Shown piece after piece: positions 43,660-57,900 of a stretch of 64,000 nt of DNA (position 1 is its first letter; every line of letters begins with the position of its first letter). Source of the stretch: Ascarosepion bandense. Lineage: Eukaryota; Mollusca; Cephalopoda; Sepiida; Sepiidae. Under the pieces are notes generated by a model that searched no databases, was not told where the DNA came from, and was given only the letters and a program-made list of their open reading frames with translations. The position numbers were made by a program, and so were the translations under genes. The stretch spans positions 365,001 to 429,000 of the forward strand of contig JBBBDQ010001027.1 of the NCBI GenBank assembly GCA_037127315.1, read 5' to 3'.

Positions 43660-45631
43660 TACAAATTCACTTTCATATGTTCAGGTTTTATTACAATGCT
43701 AATCATCACTTTTTAAAACAAACATTGCAGAGGGGTGAAGGTAGTTAGAATAATAGAGGTGCCAAGGGAAAAACCATCCTTTTGGAATGAAGGTCCAAGT
43801 TTGCCAACTAGTTTATATTTAGCAAGAATTTTTTTTTAAAATATAAATCACCTTGATTTCTTTATAAACATTAACAGTAAGAAATTTAAAAAGTACAAGA
43901 ACCAAAGCCAACCATTTTCAGCATATTGGACTATTATAATAATAATTATAAACTTACTTTTTCTACACAGCCACTTCAAAAGAGAGTAACAATGCTTTCT
44001 ATTATAATAAATGTGTGTGTGGGGGGGGGGGGGTAATATCATAGCCCTAAAAAAACAGACACAGTAACTGATTATTATAAGAAGAAAAAATGATTTACAA
44101 GAAATCAGTCTAAAATATATGCAAATATAAAAATTTAATCTCTGCAAAAAAAAAAAAAAAAAAAAAATGTTTCTCAACATCTACAGTTAATAAGAGTTCT
44201 TTGTACTTTAACATAATAATGCTTACAATTAAGATAAACTGTTGCAATAAAACTGAATCTAAAAGCATTACATGATTTCAAGTCTTTAAAATGCCTGATA
44301 TATATACATTTATTGACTGAAAGGAAAGGAAAAGAGTAAAAATTTGGAATGTTGGCTTTTGTTTTAAGTTTCAAGCCTTTCATGAAATGAGGAAATAGTT
44401 TTATTATTGAAAATGTACAAAAATTAAATCCTTTTACTCAAAATTTACTGAGTCACAGATGGCGCCTAATGTCTGAGCACTGTTTGGCCAAAATTCACGT
44501 AAAATTAAAAATAAATCTTTGTCAAATTTATTAATAATACAGAATAAATATTTCGCACACACTGTAAAAGCTCTAGAAAATTTACAAACTCAGTCTATTA
44601 ATTTTTTCTTTCAAACTATAAAATAGATTCAATCAATCATCAACTTATTAAAATTTGATATAAAAACAATCATTGTAGATTTAAGAATTTTTTTTTAGGA
44701 ACATTTTAAAGGTTTCTCAATATCTGTGCAATACCTGAAGGATTAAATTATTGCAGAATGAAGAGATTAAATTCCTATGCAGAATATAAAATAAAAGCTT
44801 AGTCACAGTTGAAAGAGTCATCATGGAAGATAAAATTTAAATGTTTCTGTAAGGGAAAAACGTCCAGTGTTTGCTTCAGCTGCCATCAGGTAAAAAAAAA
44901 AAAAAGTAAGAATGAAGACACGTTTATCACATTAAGAGAAATCTTTAGGCTAAATAAAAAAAAGAAAATAAATGCCAACAAGTGTTTCTTTCTATTTTTT
45001 TAAAGATACTGTATTTTTTTTTTTTTTAAATGAAAAATATTAAAATTTTAACTACATCAAGTGAAGTCAAACAAAACAAAAAAAAAAAAAAAAAAAAATT
45101 CTGGAACTCATTTTAATACATATACAAAAAAAAAAAAAAAATCTTGTTCCATGTATAACAGATATGTACATAACCATCCATGCCTACCACAAACATATTT
45201 TATCACTTTGTCTGTTCAAATGAACAGAGTTGTAATCGGTGTGTATATATTTGATAAATTTCAAGTAGAAAGCAACAACTTTAATTTTTTTTTTTTTTTT
45301 TTTTTTTAAACCCAGCACATTTAATGTTTTCATTTGTATAAAAGTTTGACAAGTTTTAGGAAATTGCAATTTTGTCTTCACAATCACTAATAAACATCCC
45401 AATACTAAATTCTGAGAAGAAAAAAAATTCCTTTTATTATATTAAGAAAAGAAACCCTTTAATCATATAGCAACTGTCCTTACTAACCCCAAACTATCTT
45501 GAATGAACAAAGGGAAAATTAGACAGGTTCTGTTCACTTGTAGTTTTTTTTTTTTTTATTAAAATATAAAACTAAATTAATCAATAATTGTTTGTTTGGA
45601 CCAATATAAAATTAAGTGATATCTGTTTTGG

Positions 45632-45688
<57 letters not shown>

Positions 45689-45770
45689 AAGATATTAAAA
45701 AAAAAATCTATACACAATTTTACAGTGATGGTTCAAGTCAACTTAGTTTCTTTTCAGATTTACATGTTAT
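43091..45770. other. A+T-rich, poly-A tracts, no gene
   Basis: Repeat word at 43393-43432 shared with 17490-17530. Homopolymer runs: A at 43627-43657, G at 44022-44032, A at 44147-44166 and 45079-45098, T at 45286-45307; (AT)n-(CA)n at 45637-45688. Reading frames here are low-complexity. Confidence 0.55.
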
Positions 45771-45775
45771 AATTT

Positions 45776-47172
45776 GTGATGACATTCAGGCCTGGCTTAG
45801 AACAGTTACTGGAAGTTCAAAATAGCAGCCAAGTACAAAGGTGGTATTTAAGAGATCTTTATTCCAATCCACCCACGCAGCTTACAACCTCACAAACTAG
45901 AGATAAGTGTCAAGCCTGTGGTACTGCACATGATGTGCGCAAGAACTGTTCCGGAAGATCACGGATATCAACCACACTGTGATGCAAGAAAGGTTGATGG
46001 AAAGTTTTCACAAAAGTCCAAGAAACCTATCAAAATGTTGATTCTACTGCAATTCTTGGCAATATCTGGATCATAAACATCAATCTGAAAACATGTGATA
46101 GCAAGATCTTAAATGCATGCATTTATGATAAATACTGTCTACATATGTATTATTTAAACTAGATATAATTGATTCTAGTTACTTGAATTATTTCTTAAGA
46201 AAGCTTCAAATTTTGTGTTACCCTGTATATATAAAGATATTTACATTTTCTGTTCAAAATTTTCATTATTAGCTCTTCAATGAGATAGCAATGATATCAC
46301 ATGATTTCTTATTTAAGATAATGATAATAAATATGGGTGGGGTGGACCATTAGGGGAGGAGAGTGTATAAGAAAGCAAATAACTTTTCATGATTTTCCGA
46401 ATTGCTTATAATGACAAGTAATTTTCTTACTAAATGATTATCACAAGATTTCAACAATTAATGGCACATCACTGTTTTTTTTTTTAATTAACCAAAAACA
46501 GCAAATATTATAAAACAACATTATTACAAGGTGCTGTTGAAAAGTTCTCAGCCCCACACACTTTTCCTAATATCAGGATGCCATTTTGACAGGATGACAG
46601 TCTGGGGAAGAAATTTCCAGCATATCCATGTACAACTATCAGATTGTATATAACGGCTCATTTTATAAATGAGATATTCTTTAACCTTGCACTTAAAATA
46701 TAGAACTTAAGAAACAAAAACCATGCACTGTGATTAATTATCTATAAAATAGCTAAAACAAAAATTTAAAAAAAAAAAAGCAAAAAACTAAATAAGTGCT
46801 GAATAACAAACATCAATATTTATACAGATTTATTTAATGAATAACAAAGGAGTTTTGAAATGATCAGTGAAACTAGAAGACATCGGATAAAAGTGAAAAA
46901 ATTCAATAAAGAAAAAGTGGCTCCAGGCTCAACTGAAATCGAATGGACATAGACAAGTGAAAAGAAATTGTTACTCTAAAAGATTTTCCACATCACAGGA
47001 AGTTTTGAAGAAATCTGACTGCCAGCCAATAAGTCACCATCATTTGATATAAATTTAAAGTCATTTAGTAAGAAGTGTATAATTTTGTAATGGAACCAAT
47101 TATACATCTGCTTAGCATTTGATGCTACAAAGTTGAGAAGATAAGAAACTATAAAAGAAAAGTAACAGGAAA
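45776..47172. other. no supported gene; weak gag-like and mariner-end-like words
   Basis: 45776-45980 translates to a 68-residue plus frame ending DKCQACGTAHDVRKNCSG, which vaguely resembles a gag zinc knuckle. AGGTGCTGTTGAAAAGTTCT near 46530 resembles a mariner terminal repeat. Neither is supported further. Confidence 0.35.
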
Positions 47173-47560
47173 AGAAGCAACAGAGATAAAATTCTACCAA
47201 TGGATGCTGAGAATGCCATGGACAGAATATATGAGCAACAAAGAAGTTTTAAGGAAAACAGGAACAATCTGAAGACGATCAGAAGAGACGGCCGAAATTT
47301 CTGGGAGACAATAAGAGAAGAGGACCTCGTGAATTTCAGAGAAAGGGAAAGAAATCAGTCGGGGACAATAAATAATTTACCTAACACCTTTCAGTTAAAT
47401 GAATGGTAGAACAAGGACAAAAAAGGAATGGTAAAGATTCAAAAATTATTTAGAACAAGAAAAGACGAAGTCATAAAGAGTCATTCTGAAAGGACTTAGC
47501 ACATAAAAGACATAACCACCTACTTACTCTAAGTTTGTAGGTGATAACTTCACAAGCAAA
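47173..47560 (+). pseudogene. LINE-B C-terminal fragment
   Basis: One frame reads EATEIKFYQWMLRMPWTEYM and SNKEVLRKTGT, the conserved core of the LINE-B C terminus; a frameshifted continuation follows (RRSEETAEISG; WMVEQG-like words). It lies downstream of GMEB on the opposite strand. Confidence 0.75.
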
Positions 47561-50500
47561 AGACTGAATGTAACTTATTTTCTAATAAAAACAGGGACAA
47601 TGCATTCTATACAATATTTGCTAATTTCTAACTCGGTTCCAGCACATTTAATTAATTTGGCAGGTTTTTTGTGAATTAACTTTTGATAAAGCATAATGTA
47701 ATAAATCAAAATTAAAACAATATAAATGCAATAAATTACATGAACTAATTTTACAAAATTAAGCGTTAAAATGCTTAAAAATAAAAAATGAATAAAGAAA
47801 TAAAAAATTCAATTTAAGACAGGAAAAACAACTCTATTTAAAAGAAAAAAATCTTTAAAAAAAAGCCTATTAAACATCTTAAAATTGCGCTCATACAGAT
47901 CTAAATTATCAAACTGAGAAAAATTTGGCGTTACTAATATCACTTATTCAGAAAGACAACCGTGTCGAACAAAACAAATCTTGTCGAAACCACTTACCTA
48001 TCAATCTTGTCCTCTAGAACTTCCACAATACACTTGTCTCCATATAAGGCTATGTGTCATTTCTATACCACAACTAAAATAAACTATGACATAAAAGGTT
48101 AAGAAAACAAAGCCATTCATGCCAGAAGCCCAATACTCTTGACTTAAGTAGGAACAAAATGCCCTCTCAATATAGACTGAATATCATCATATAACCAGTA
48201 CAACACCTTTTTCACTCATACCTTTCCCAAATGTCAACTTGCAAGCTACACTTAAAGGATAATACAATGCCAAAAGTCATATATGGTACATTGAAATCCA
48301 GCATCAACCAACACAATGCTGACCTGATTAACTTGACCATCACAACAAGCAGCCACACTGCTATTAGTCATCAAGACTATTGACACTCCTTAGGCCTGAA
48401 AGAGGAGAGTCCTTTCTAATTATTCAGATTTCACAGAAAAATGTTATATAGGCACTATACCACAAAACATACAAGTTCACAATTGTTTTACCAATTCTAA
48501 TTTCTGCCCACAGACAGATGAGAGAGTCTGAAAAAAGACCTACCACCACTTGGAAGTTCAAGAAAAAATATTAAGGAGAGGAAAAGATTCTCTTCATGTA
48601 CAGCTCAAATCCAAGATGCAACAGTTTCATAAAACATATTGACAAAGTTGATAGTTAAATCTTAAATTTATCTCTATTAGATTTCGATAGAAAATCCAAA
48701 CATGTGGCAAGAGTGTAAGGAGGTGATGTGGAAGATAACCCTCATTTCCAGAAAATACAAATTCTACATATATTCGAATCCTCAAATATTATAGGAAGAT
48801 TTTTTTCTTTCAAGTGAAATTTCCAGTTTATAGCCACAGAATTTATTTGGAAAGATCAATTACAAGAAGAAATATCAAAAAAGTCTGGTTCTCCGGACAG
48901 ATTTTTAATTTTATTTTTGATATTGAAAAAATAAAATAGTTTAACTTTGATAAAAAAGTTCAATTTCAAGTGTATTCTGGTTAGAAATCAACAGATTTGA
49001 ACACAACTTTGAAGTTTGTCTTTTCTCGGTGGCAAGAAATAGAAACTGAAGCCTAAGCAAAAGAAATCTGAGACTTTGTTTTACGGCTATGAAAAGTCTT
49101 AATTAAATATCTTTGATTAATGTCAGGTTACAATAAAATGGATGCGAGGGTGTCAAGTATCTTTGACATTTAAATAGCATTAACTTTGACCAAAATTTTT
49201 GGCAAGATTATTTCGTAAGTGTGTGTATTCAAGAACTAAAGATTTTTGGAATACATAAAGACAACTTTTGCTTATAAGTTTTTAATGCAGTTAGTTGTTG
49301 ACGAGCCCTATAAGTCATTCAAATATCACCAAGCCAACACATTAATGTGACATTATGCTTCAGTCGCTTTGACTTTTTAACATTGTTGATGGACGGAGAG
49401 TTAATGAGAAAAATACTGAATTAAAAGAAAAAAAAGAAAAATCAATGATTGGTCAATAAAAGAAAATTTTTCAAAAGTTGTCATCTTTCCCAGACATTAA
49501 GACATTTTAAATAAAACTTGAAACGTAAAAAGAACACTTTAAACTATTTGAATATCACAGATTTTAAAATTATTTAAACGGACTAAGTGCAGTGAGGAAC
49601 AAGTTGGGAACAACTACAAAGAAATTTGAGATTTGAACAGAAGCATTAATGTTACTTGTACGCTTCACTTATAAAAGGGATCTTATTGGATGAGCCACAC
49701 TCACCAAGTGGCAAGAATAAGATTAATATAAATTTGACTATCACAGAGTTTACATCAGAATAGACTAACCACTATGAGAAGTGGGGGAGGTTGGTGGTTG
49801 AACAGGTTAAAGTTGCTACTGACCAGGTTGACTTGTTAAAGAACTGCTATCTTTATTGATGAGTAACATATTTCCGTGGCAAGAAGTCGTCATTTCTCAT
49901 GGTTATCACAGATTTTACATTAAACAAAAAGGCATAATTGCAATAGGCATAGCGAAAAGCCCCGCCCATGGTTTAGATAATTCATTCAAGGTTAGAATCA
50001 TTTAGCCAAATTTACAAGTTTGTTTGAAGAATCAAGCAAGATTTACCACACCTGTCTCGTTCAGAATAAGTTACAGTAAAAGGTAAGGTCAATTAACTAA
50101 TATTGTTACCGATCAAAATACAGAATTTAACCAAATCAAATGTTATACTTTTGCCAATTTGCCAACAGTTCTGTCTGTTTATCATGAGTTTCAAGAGGTA
50201 TTTTAAAGTTTAATGCATTCAACTCCTTCACAGACTTTTAGGATATATTACAGTAGTTTTTTTATGATTTTCAAATGTCAGATTAGAACCAGTTAAAGAG
50301 TTCTGCTTCATGAATAATGCAAAAGCTTGAAAAAAAAACAGAGAGAGGTAAGTGATATTAATACCACAGGAAAATTGATCAATTTAACTCTAAGAAATGA
50401 ACAAATAAAAAGAAAAATCATTGTGCAGGTGCAGAGAAATAATAAAGTTGTTGAATTCTACTAAAAACTATTCCCATCTTGAAAGTGTAATCAAGCCATT

Positions 50501-51621
50501 ACGTTTCAACTATGGCCCAATCAGTACCAGAAAATAGTCAAACTATGAGAAACTTTGCTATACAGAGATTTGACAACATGGACACAGCATGTATGCCATT
50601 TTGGAATTTGTTTCAGATTCCTAATTGAACAAATCCATATATAAACTGATTAACAGACAAACCGGTTGTATTGAATAATTTTTGTTGAAAACTTATTCTG
50701 AAATATAATCTTAAGATTTATTCTATGTAGTATTTAAAGACACCTTTAAATTTTTTGAAAAAAAATTCACATAAAAATAAAGATAATATTTTAAAAACAG
50801 GTATGTGCAGAAAGACTTAGATTAAAAAACAAAATTCCAGAATATTCAGAATAAATCTGATAAAAATTAATCATAAAATCATTCTAAAGTAATTTGTATA
50901 ACTATCTTCAAACATTAGGATTAAGTAATTCCAAATATCTGAATTTAAGAATTTTTGCTCAATTTGAGCAAAATCTCAAATTAATACAGGAAGATTTTTC
51001 AAGATCATCTCTTTTTGATTTTCACAATTCCAGCCAATTTTTAGACAGCCTGACTTGTGTGTCAAACTGTAGACACATAATGAAGCAGATAAGTTTGTTT
51101 TGTTTTTTGTTTTTTTAAGTTTAACAATTCAGCATTCATCACTATTTGTTCAATAAGCAAATAAATTTTGGATAAAAAAGTTTTAAATTCCAGTTCAGTC
51201 AAAGAATTAATGACATCAAACAATATGGTCAAAAAAGTCAATCTGTCTCCTTCTGGTTTTGAATTGTTCATCCACTGCTTGGTATATTCTTGTGTCTAGT
51301 AAAAGAACTGATTGTAGGAGAACAATTTGTGAGTTGGGGAATTCATTTGTCTATGATGAATAAGAAAATAAGCTTAAAAAAAAAAAAAAAAAAAAAAATA
51401 AGAATAAAAAATAATATTGTAGGTGTTGTAGCAGAAAATAGAAGAGAAAAGTGAGAGGGAAGGAAGGAAAAAGGTGCAGTGCGTTTCGGCAATGCATGGA
51501 AATGCAAGCAGTAGATTGATTAAGCAGTAAAGCCGAGTGGAGGTGTAAGATGTAAAGATGAGGCTTGAGCCACAAAAGAGCTAAAAGGCAACCTCATCCT
51601 CCTTCCCGGCTGACAATTTAA
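47561..51621. other. repeat-poor A+T-rich downstream region of GMEB
   Basis: Four kilobases with few microsatellites and no recognisable element directly after the GMEB stop codon. Part may be 3' UTR. No second gene is visible on either strand. Confidence 0.45.
50717..50722 (-). terminator. candidate polyadenylation signal for GMEB
   Basis: AATAAA on the minus strand, about 0.9 kb after the GMEB stop codon; the first such hexamer I found reading downstream. Others follow (e.g. 49857-49852), so the real end is uncertain. Confidence 0.3.
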
Positions 51622-51986
51622 TCAAGACGTAGCACGTGTCTCTTCTGTACTGACAGGACTTTCAGTTCGACTGTTTGACCGGCTACCCGAACTACAGCTC
51701 GCAGAAGGGGTTAGTGCAAGTAGCCCTGATGATGATGATGAAGACGACAATGGTGTTGACGATGTTAGGTTTTTAGCATGGACGGTGGCCAGAGCCTCAC
51801 GTTCAGGTAACTGGCTGCTATCTGGGCTCGGTGATGAGGCGTGCATGGTATAAAGAGTGCTGCTGTCCGCCTTCAGACCCTGGCATTTAGCCGTTTTGCT
51901 TATTTCTAGAAGATGATCAAAACACTGTGACTTCCGTTTCAAAAGTTCCTTTTTGTGTTCTGCTTCAGCCACACGACGACGTAATT
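51622..51986 (-). CDS. GMEB: GMEB exon 5: coiled-coil end and Ser-rich C terminus
   Basis: Acceptor TTTATTTTTTTTAG, then the split Glu and LRRRVAEAEHKKELLKRKSQ, HLLEISKTAK, and a tail rich in Ser/Thr (SSTPLSSSSSSSGLLALTPS), ending ETRATS and TGA at 51624-51622. A (TAAA)n run lies just inside the intron (about 51995-52015). Confidence 0.85.
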
Positions 51987-54900
51987 CTAAAAAAAATAAA
52001 TAAATAAATAAATAAAACAGAAAAACTGACAAACTACGCTTATCTTTAAAATGTTTACCACAGTAGGAAAAAAATAAAAATTACTTTTTAAAATTTTTTT
52101 TTTAATTTGAAGGAAGAAAGATTTGTTATATGCATGAAATGAAATTATATCTACAACAGTCTAATGACTTCTCTTTTATTAACCTTTGTATCATGGTCAT
52201 CATTAATTGCCATTTCATTAGAGATCAGGGAATATGATGAATTGTTCATTTAACAGTCCCACCCTTCAATGACACCACATTTTATTCATTGATGATTTTA
52301 ATCTAAATAACAAATTGGCAACACTAGGAATCATGAGACTGCAACATTTCCTGAAGTATCTGCCATCAAATAAATTTGGAAAACCATGTTTGCAGACATA
52401 ATTCTCAAAGAGAAGCGGGGGGGGGGGGGTGAAAACTTGCACAATTCCATTATGCCATGAATGCTTCTAGGAATACCATATTGTTAAAAATATTACATTA
52501 AGAACTAAACCTTTGTTTTCAATTTTGCTTTTTATTAAAAGAGTTAAAATATTTTTTGTATATAAAGCTAAAATAAGTATTAAAAAAAAAAAACTAGCAT
52601 TGAAAAAAGTATGTGTGCATGCGTGCATACGGGTTTCATTTTTTTTTTTTTTACCTGTTTGATGTGCATTTTTATGCAATCTTTTCCCATCATTCCAGGG
52701 TTAATCCTTGGCTATTGATAATCTCTCTTCATTTTCTATGAAGAACATGCAGATTGAGTGTCAAAGTTCACTGGTATTTACAGTAAAAATTGCCAAATTT
52801 GGTATCTAAATAGGCACCATCTACTTTTCAGCAGATGTGTTTCAATCAGAGCTTTGTGTTCTTTTTACCCCCATCAAAACAATCACTAAATAATGAACAA
52901 CATTTTGAATTATTCGATCTGTTCACATGCTTAATTCTGCCAATGATATCATGGCTTAGGTTAGCAGAAGCTTAGTTATAAATAAAATCTAAAATTTGGA
53001 GAAAATATATTATTAATAATAAAAAGGTTTTAAAATTCAGTAACTTGTCCTTTACCAAAGTTGTTAAATTCAATGATTAATGTTTTTTTTATACCATTGA
53101 CTAAGCAGAAGGCCAATTTATCAGAATCTAAAATTAAATATTAAAACAGTTTTTTCAAATTTTACTCAGACTTAATCTATATTAATAAAAATGTACTTGT
53201 CCATTTGTTACTATCCGCTAATCTAGAAAACGGCTGTACCAATTGTTTTGAAATTTTACTATAGCATTTTAATTGAATACAAGAGTGTTTTTATATTAGA
53301 AAATATTACAATATTAAAAAAATATATATTTTGCAAATCTATTAGAGCTGATGAAAACTGAACCAAAAAACTTTCATTTTCAATACGGACGTGTTTACAG
53401 ACAACTTTGTTATTTCATAGAAAACATAGGAAAACTGCACATTTAAGGTAAATGAAATCTTTTTTTATTATTATTTCTATTTTGGTGGGCATAACAACAG
53501 AAATCCCTTCCCTTAAAAAAAAAAAAAAAAAAAAAAAATTAAAAAATTAAAAAAAAATTCTATTCATTTTTTTTTTTAACGAATTATTATCGATATCCCA
53601 TTTATTTCATTGGTTTAATAAATAAATTTCTTTTTTTCTCCATTTAACCAAACCATGGCAACGCGTGGCCAGTTACAGCTGGTTGAAAATAAAAGTATTC
53701 TCCACAAATATTTAAACAGTAACATTTGTCATTTTTTCATTGTGAATTATTTTTACATGGAAATAAACTTTTACCTTCCATTTCTTTATCGAGCTTATCT
53801 TTTTGTCTTTCCATGTCAGTTTTGTGAGCTGCTAATCGATACTTAAGTTTTGCAGACAGGCCTAATTCATTCACAACTGTTGAGACTTTCCGCACTTCTA
53901 CAATGAAAAAAGATGAAAATTAGATAGACAATAGTTTATCATAAGAGAAGCACATAAAAAACCGATCTATTTAATATCAAGTCTTATTTTCAGCTCAGGA
54001 GTTACTCATTATCATCATCGTTTAATGTCCGTTTCCATGCTAGCATGGGTTGGATGGGTTTTTTTTTTTAAGGTTCCATAATTGAACTATCAAAAAATAT
54101 TGGAGCAAGTTTTACAGCTGTGTGCCCTTCTAACACCAACCAGTTCAAAAGACTGGAAACTCAGTGCTTTTATTGAGACACCATCTCTAGGAAAATTATC
54201 TACACAGGTTAAAGAGCTCAGCCTACCCTATTCAACAGAGGAGGATGTAGATATTTTTATATCAGAGATTTCCTTCTGTTAGACAAGTTGCTATCCAAAG
54301 CTAAAGACTCTTACCCAGGCTAACTTTTTCTTTTTTTTCTTAAATGACCCAAGTTTGGAAGTTAACTATTTGCCCATAGCTGGGACCCTAACAGGTGCTA
54401 CCACCCTGTGTCAGGGTAGACCTGGGAACAACAGCAATTAAGAGATGGTCCTATGCGCCTCAAAACCTCCAATCTCCCAATCAGAGGCCTTGCTGCTAGA
54501 TGTAGTTTATCATCATACCCAGGACTGATGTGTAAAAATATTTAATTCTAAATATATTTATCAAGCTTAGCTTAGTCTGTCACAAGAGCACAATAGTGGG
54601 TCACCAAGAGAGAATCTCCCTCTCAAACACAACAACTAATAAATTATTTGCAAATTTGCAAGCCATTGCTCAATACCAAGTGTCCTATATTCAAATTTAG
54701 ATAACCTGTTATAACAAGAAAAAGATCTCAAAAAGTTATACCATTTAAATACTCCATGTTAACACATTTAGTAACAGTTAAGTTCAATGACTCATGAAAA
54801 AAAAATTCAAGTATAAACAATAAACAAATAAAGCAATAACAAATTTAAGAAAAAACAAAAGGTTGAACAAAGTTAAAAGATGTGCCATTAATAAGATTGG

Positions 54901-57900
54901 ATTTGCTTAAACTGATGTCATCTGAAACTTAACAGTAAACTAAATGTGCAGAGAAAAGACATAAAACATAAAATGCTACAGAAAATAAAACAAAAATGAT
55001 AAGGAGAGAAATGAAGTATATAAAATAAGCCAGGAAATAATAGCAACATAACAATGGAAGGGGAGGCAAGAGAAATTAAAAGGGGAGTTAATCAGTTTCT
55101 GTTGTTTGAAGACAACTGCATTACTTTTCAGACAATGGCCAGAAAAACACGCTACATGATTTCCGTGTCCTTGTAGAAAATGGTATAAAATAAGAGTTCA
55201 TATTTACCATCTAGTTGACAATTGTTCCGGATTAAATTCAGTTTCAAATTATCCAAAGTCGTCTTGATTTCACGGAAAATTTCATCTGCAAGTCCCAATT
55301 CAATAATGCCTTTCCAGAATAACTGGCTTTCTAAAAAAGGAAGTAAAAAAAAAACTTCAGACAAAAACTAAGCAAAATCTATGAGGATTCTTCTAAAAAA
55401 TTTTACATAAAAAATCGAGGGGGGGGGCGTTAAAAAAGAAAAAGCACAACTGCAATTCTTACTCCAAAAAGAATCTGAACTTGAAGATCTTATTTATCTG
55501 TCTCTCTTCCCTAAATGTAATGTCTCTTCAGGACAAAGGTAATCATGGCCCTCCACAGATTTTATCATCTGCGAGTTAACAGGACTTCTTGAAAACAATA
55601 GTGGAGTGGTTTCCTGCTTCTTTCTCCATCATTTTCAATTCAAAATTGTCATTCTTGTACACTGGCTGCCACCCAAAGATAGAAAGTTTCTTTTACTCTG
55701 CAATTCCATTAATAGCTGGTCAAAAAACTGATGAATTTATTCCTTTCCTAAGGGCATTAGTACAAAGTAAAACAATAATCAAGGCAGCTTTCATTTACAT
55801 TTCATTTCTATCTACAAAGTAGTGGTTTATCAGGTTACCAGCCAAGGCTAGAGAGTCCAGTCTACCCTGTCTAGCTGGAGAAGAAATAGTTTTGTCCCTT
55901 TCCCTAAAAGTACAAAGTTGATAACATAGGCAAGAACACACTTGCTGATGCCACTTATGCTACCAACACAACCACATGCTGCTCATATTAAATAAATGTG
56001 AGATGTCATTTAGACAAGTGATCGCTCAAACCCAATACTTTACAGATATTTCTAAAAATTCCCAGTTAGGTTTTACAATACTTTCATAGAGAAAAAGATT
56101 CCCTGGTGGAAAAAGAGAATACCTTAATATAAGTAACTATGAACAGTAATCAACTTGAATTTCGTTCCAATCAGCAGAACTTATTGAAGAGAAATAGTTA
56201 TTTACCAAAGAAATGCGAGTTTCTAATGATATAAAAAACAGCTCTTCTCCTTCCAGCTATGGGTTAAATAGCAAGACAAAATGGGTTATAGAGGCTTGGT
56301 TGGCAACCAGTCTACTGCAGAAAGCAATAGCAACCGACTGTGGCAAAATCTTCTGCCTGGTCAGTCATGTCTCAAAAGAGAAATGATTGCCCAAGCATGT
56401 ATCATGTATGGCAATTAACTGAACCAACAGTTTTAGATAATGGGCAATCATGTCTCTCCACAACTTCTGATTCTTTGCAGCTCCAAGCAATGCCTGTCTT
56501 TTTTATTATTCCTCCCACTCTCTTCTATTTATTTACACAAGCTCTTTATAGGAGGACTGATATTAATAGTAGTTCAACACTTTTGTTTCTAATGACCTTT
56601 TCCTGATTCTTTGCTTAGTTTTTGAAAGCATCTTTTGCTTATTACGATGCCCTTTTCAGATTTCGATGTCACATGTTTTTGTCATTGTTAAAATATTTCC
56701 CAAATATATATAAAATTTGGTACTCGCTTGACTTTACATCTCCCAATTTTTAGCTCACACCCTGGACTTTTTTCTTCATGTTGACAACTATACATTCTGT
56801 CTCCTTACAATTGACAATCCTTTCTTACAGCTTTCCTTTGCTGCATTGTTTAGAAGATCCTATAGTTTTCTTTCTTGGTGTGCCATTAACATGGTATCAT
56901 GTGCAGATCTTATGTTAGAATAAATCCAGTACGATAAATCCTTATCTTATGCCTTTTATATTTTTGGATTACTAATTCATTTTCTATTCATATTTAGACA
57001 GTTTGTTTTCAGTATAAATTTTGAATTGTTCTAATATCCTTTTTTAAATAAATCATGTTTTCCTAACAATTCAAATGTATCTTTGTCATATGCTTATTTA
57101 ATGCTTTTTCATAGTCTATGTAACAGGTTCTTCTACCTTTGTACTGCTCACTCAGATATCATTCTGGTTATATTACATTCATTGTAGCAATGTTTTTAAC
57201 AAAACCCCACTATTCTTGGCCTATTTCCAGTCGAATTCTGATACATGTCATAGCCATCAGAATTTGGATGATAAGCTTAGTAATGTGGCTCAATATGATT
57301 ATCCAATAGAGCTTGCATTTCTTTCTAGCTGGATTCTTAGGCAGGGCTATGAAAATAGATTAAGATTTTCCAGTGTGTTGCTACTATCATATTTTCTTTA
57401 TTACTTCCTTAATGTTGTGGATACCAAAATTATCTAAAGCTGATAATATTTCTATTGCCGTAACATTTGGTCCTGCTGCTCTTACTTCAGACTTTAGTAT
57501 CTTAATCGGGGCTGTGGAGTCGGAACACAAACACGACGATTCCTCTATTATTGGCATCAAGTGATTATAGCATTCATATCTCAAAGCCTATGCATACACT
57601 ACTAACTTGAGTAGGCCTATATCATTATAACTGGTTTTATATCAAAGAATAAAAGATATTGCGGCCTTTATATCATACCTATTCATTCTTTAATATTTTC
57701 TAACAGAATTACAGAAAATCTGATTTAAAAGCTTGTTTACTGAAAACACCTACTTTAGACAAGGAGGATTGAATTTAAATGTAGATATTAAAAGTAATCA
57801 AAATGAAAAAGTTTACAGAACCTACCATCAGGTGGCTGCTCCTCAGAATTATCCAATGTAATCGTCTTATGTAAAACTTCCATATTTGGTTTGATGTCGT

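Noticed and set aside
45061..45309. 82-codon plus-strand frame
   Set aside because: Mostly Lys/Phe from poly-A and poly-T runs.
45776..45982. Gag zinc-knuckle-like frame
   Set aside because: Only one CxxC...H...C-like block, irregular spacing, no adjacent pol; too weak to call an element.
47200..47409. 69-codon plus-strand frame starting MDAENAMDR as a new protein
   Set aside because: A different frame of the same DNA gives the conserved LINE-B motif; this frame is a shifted shadow.
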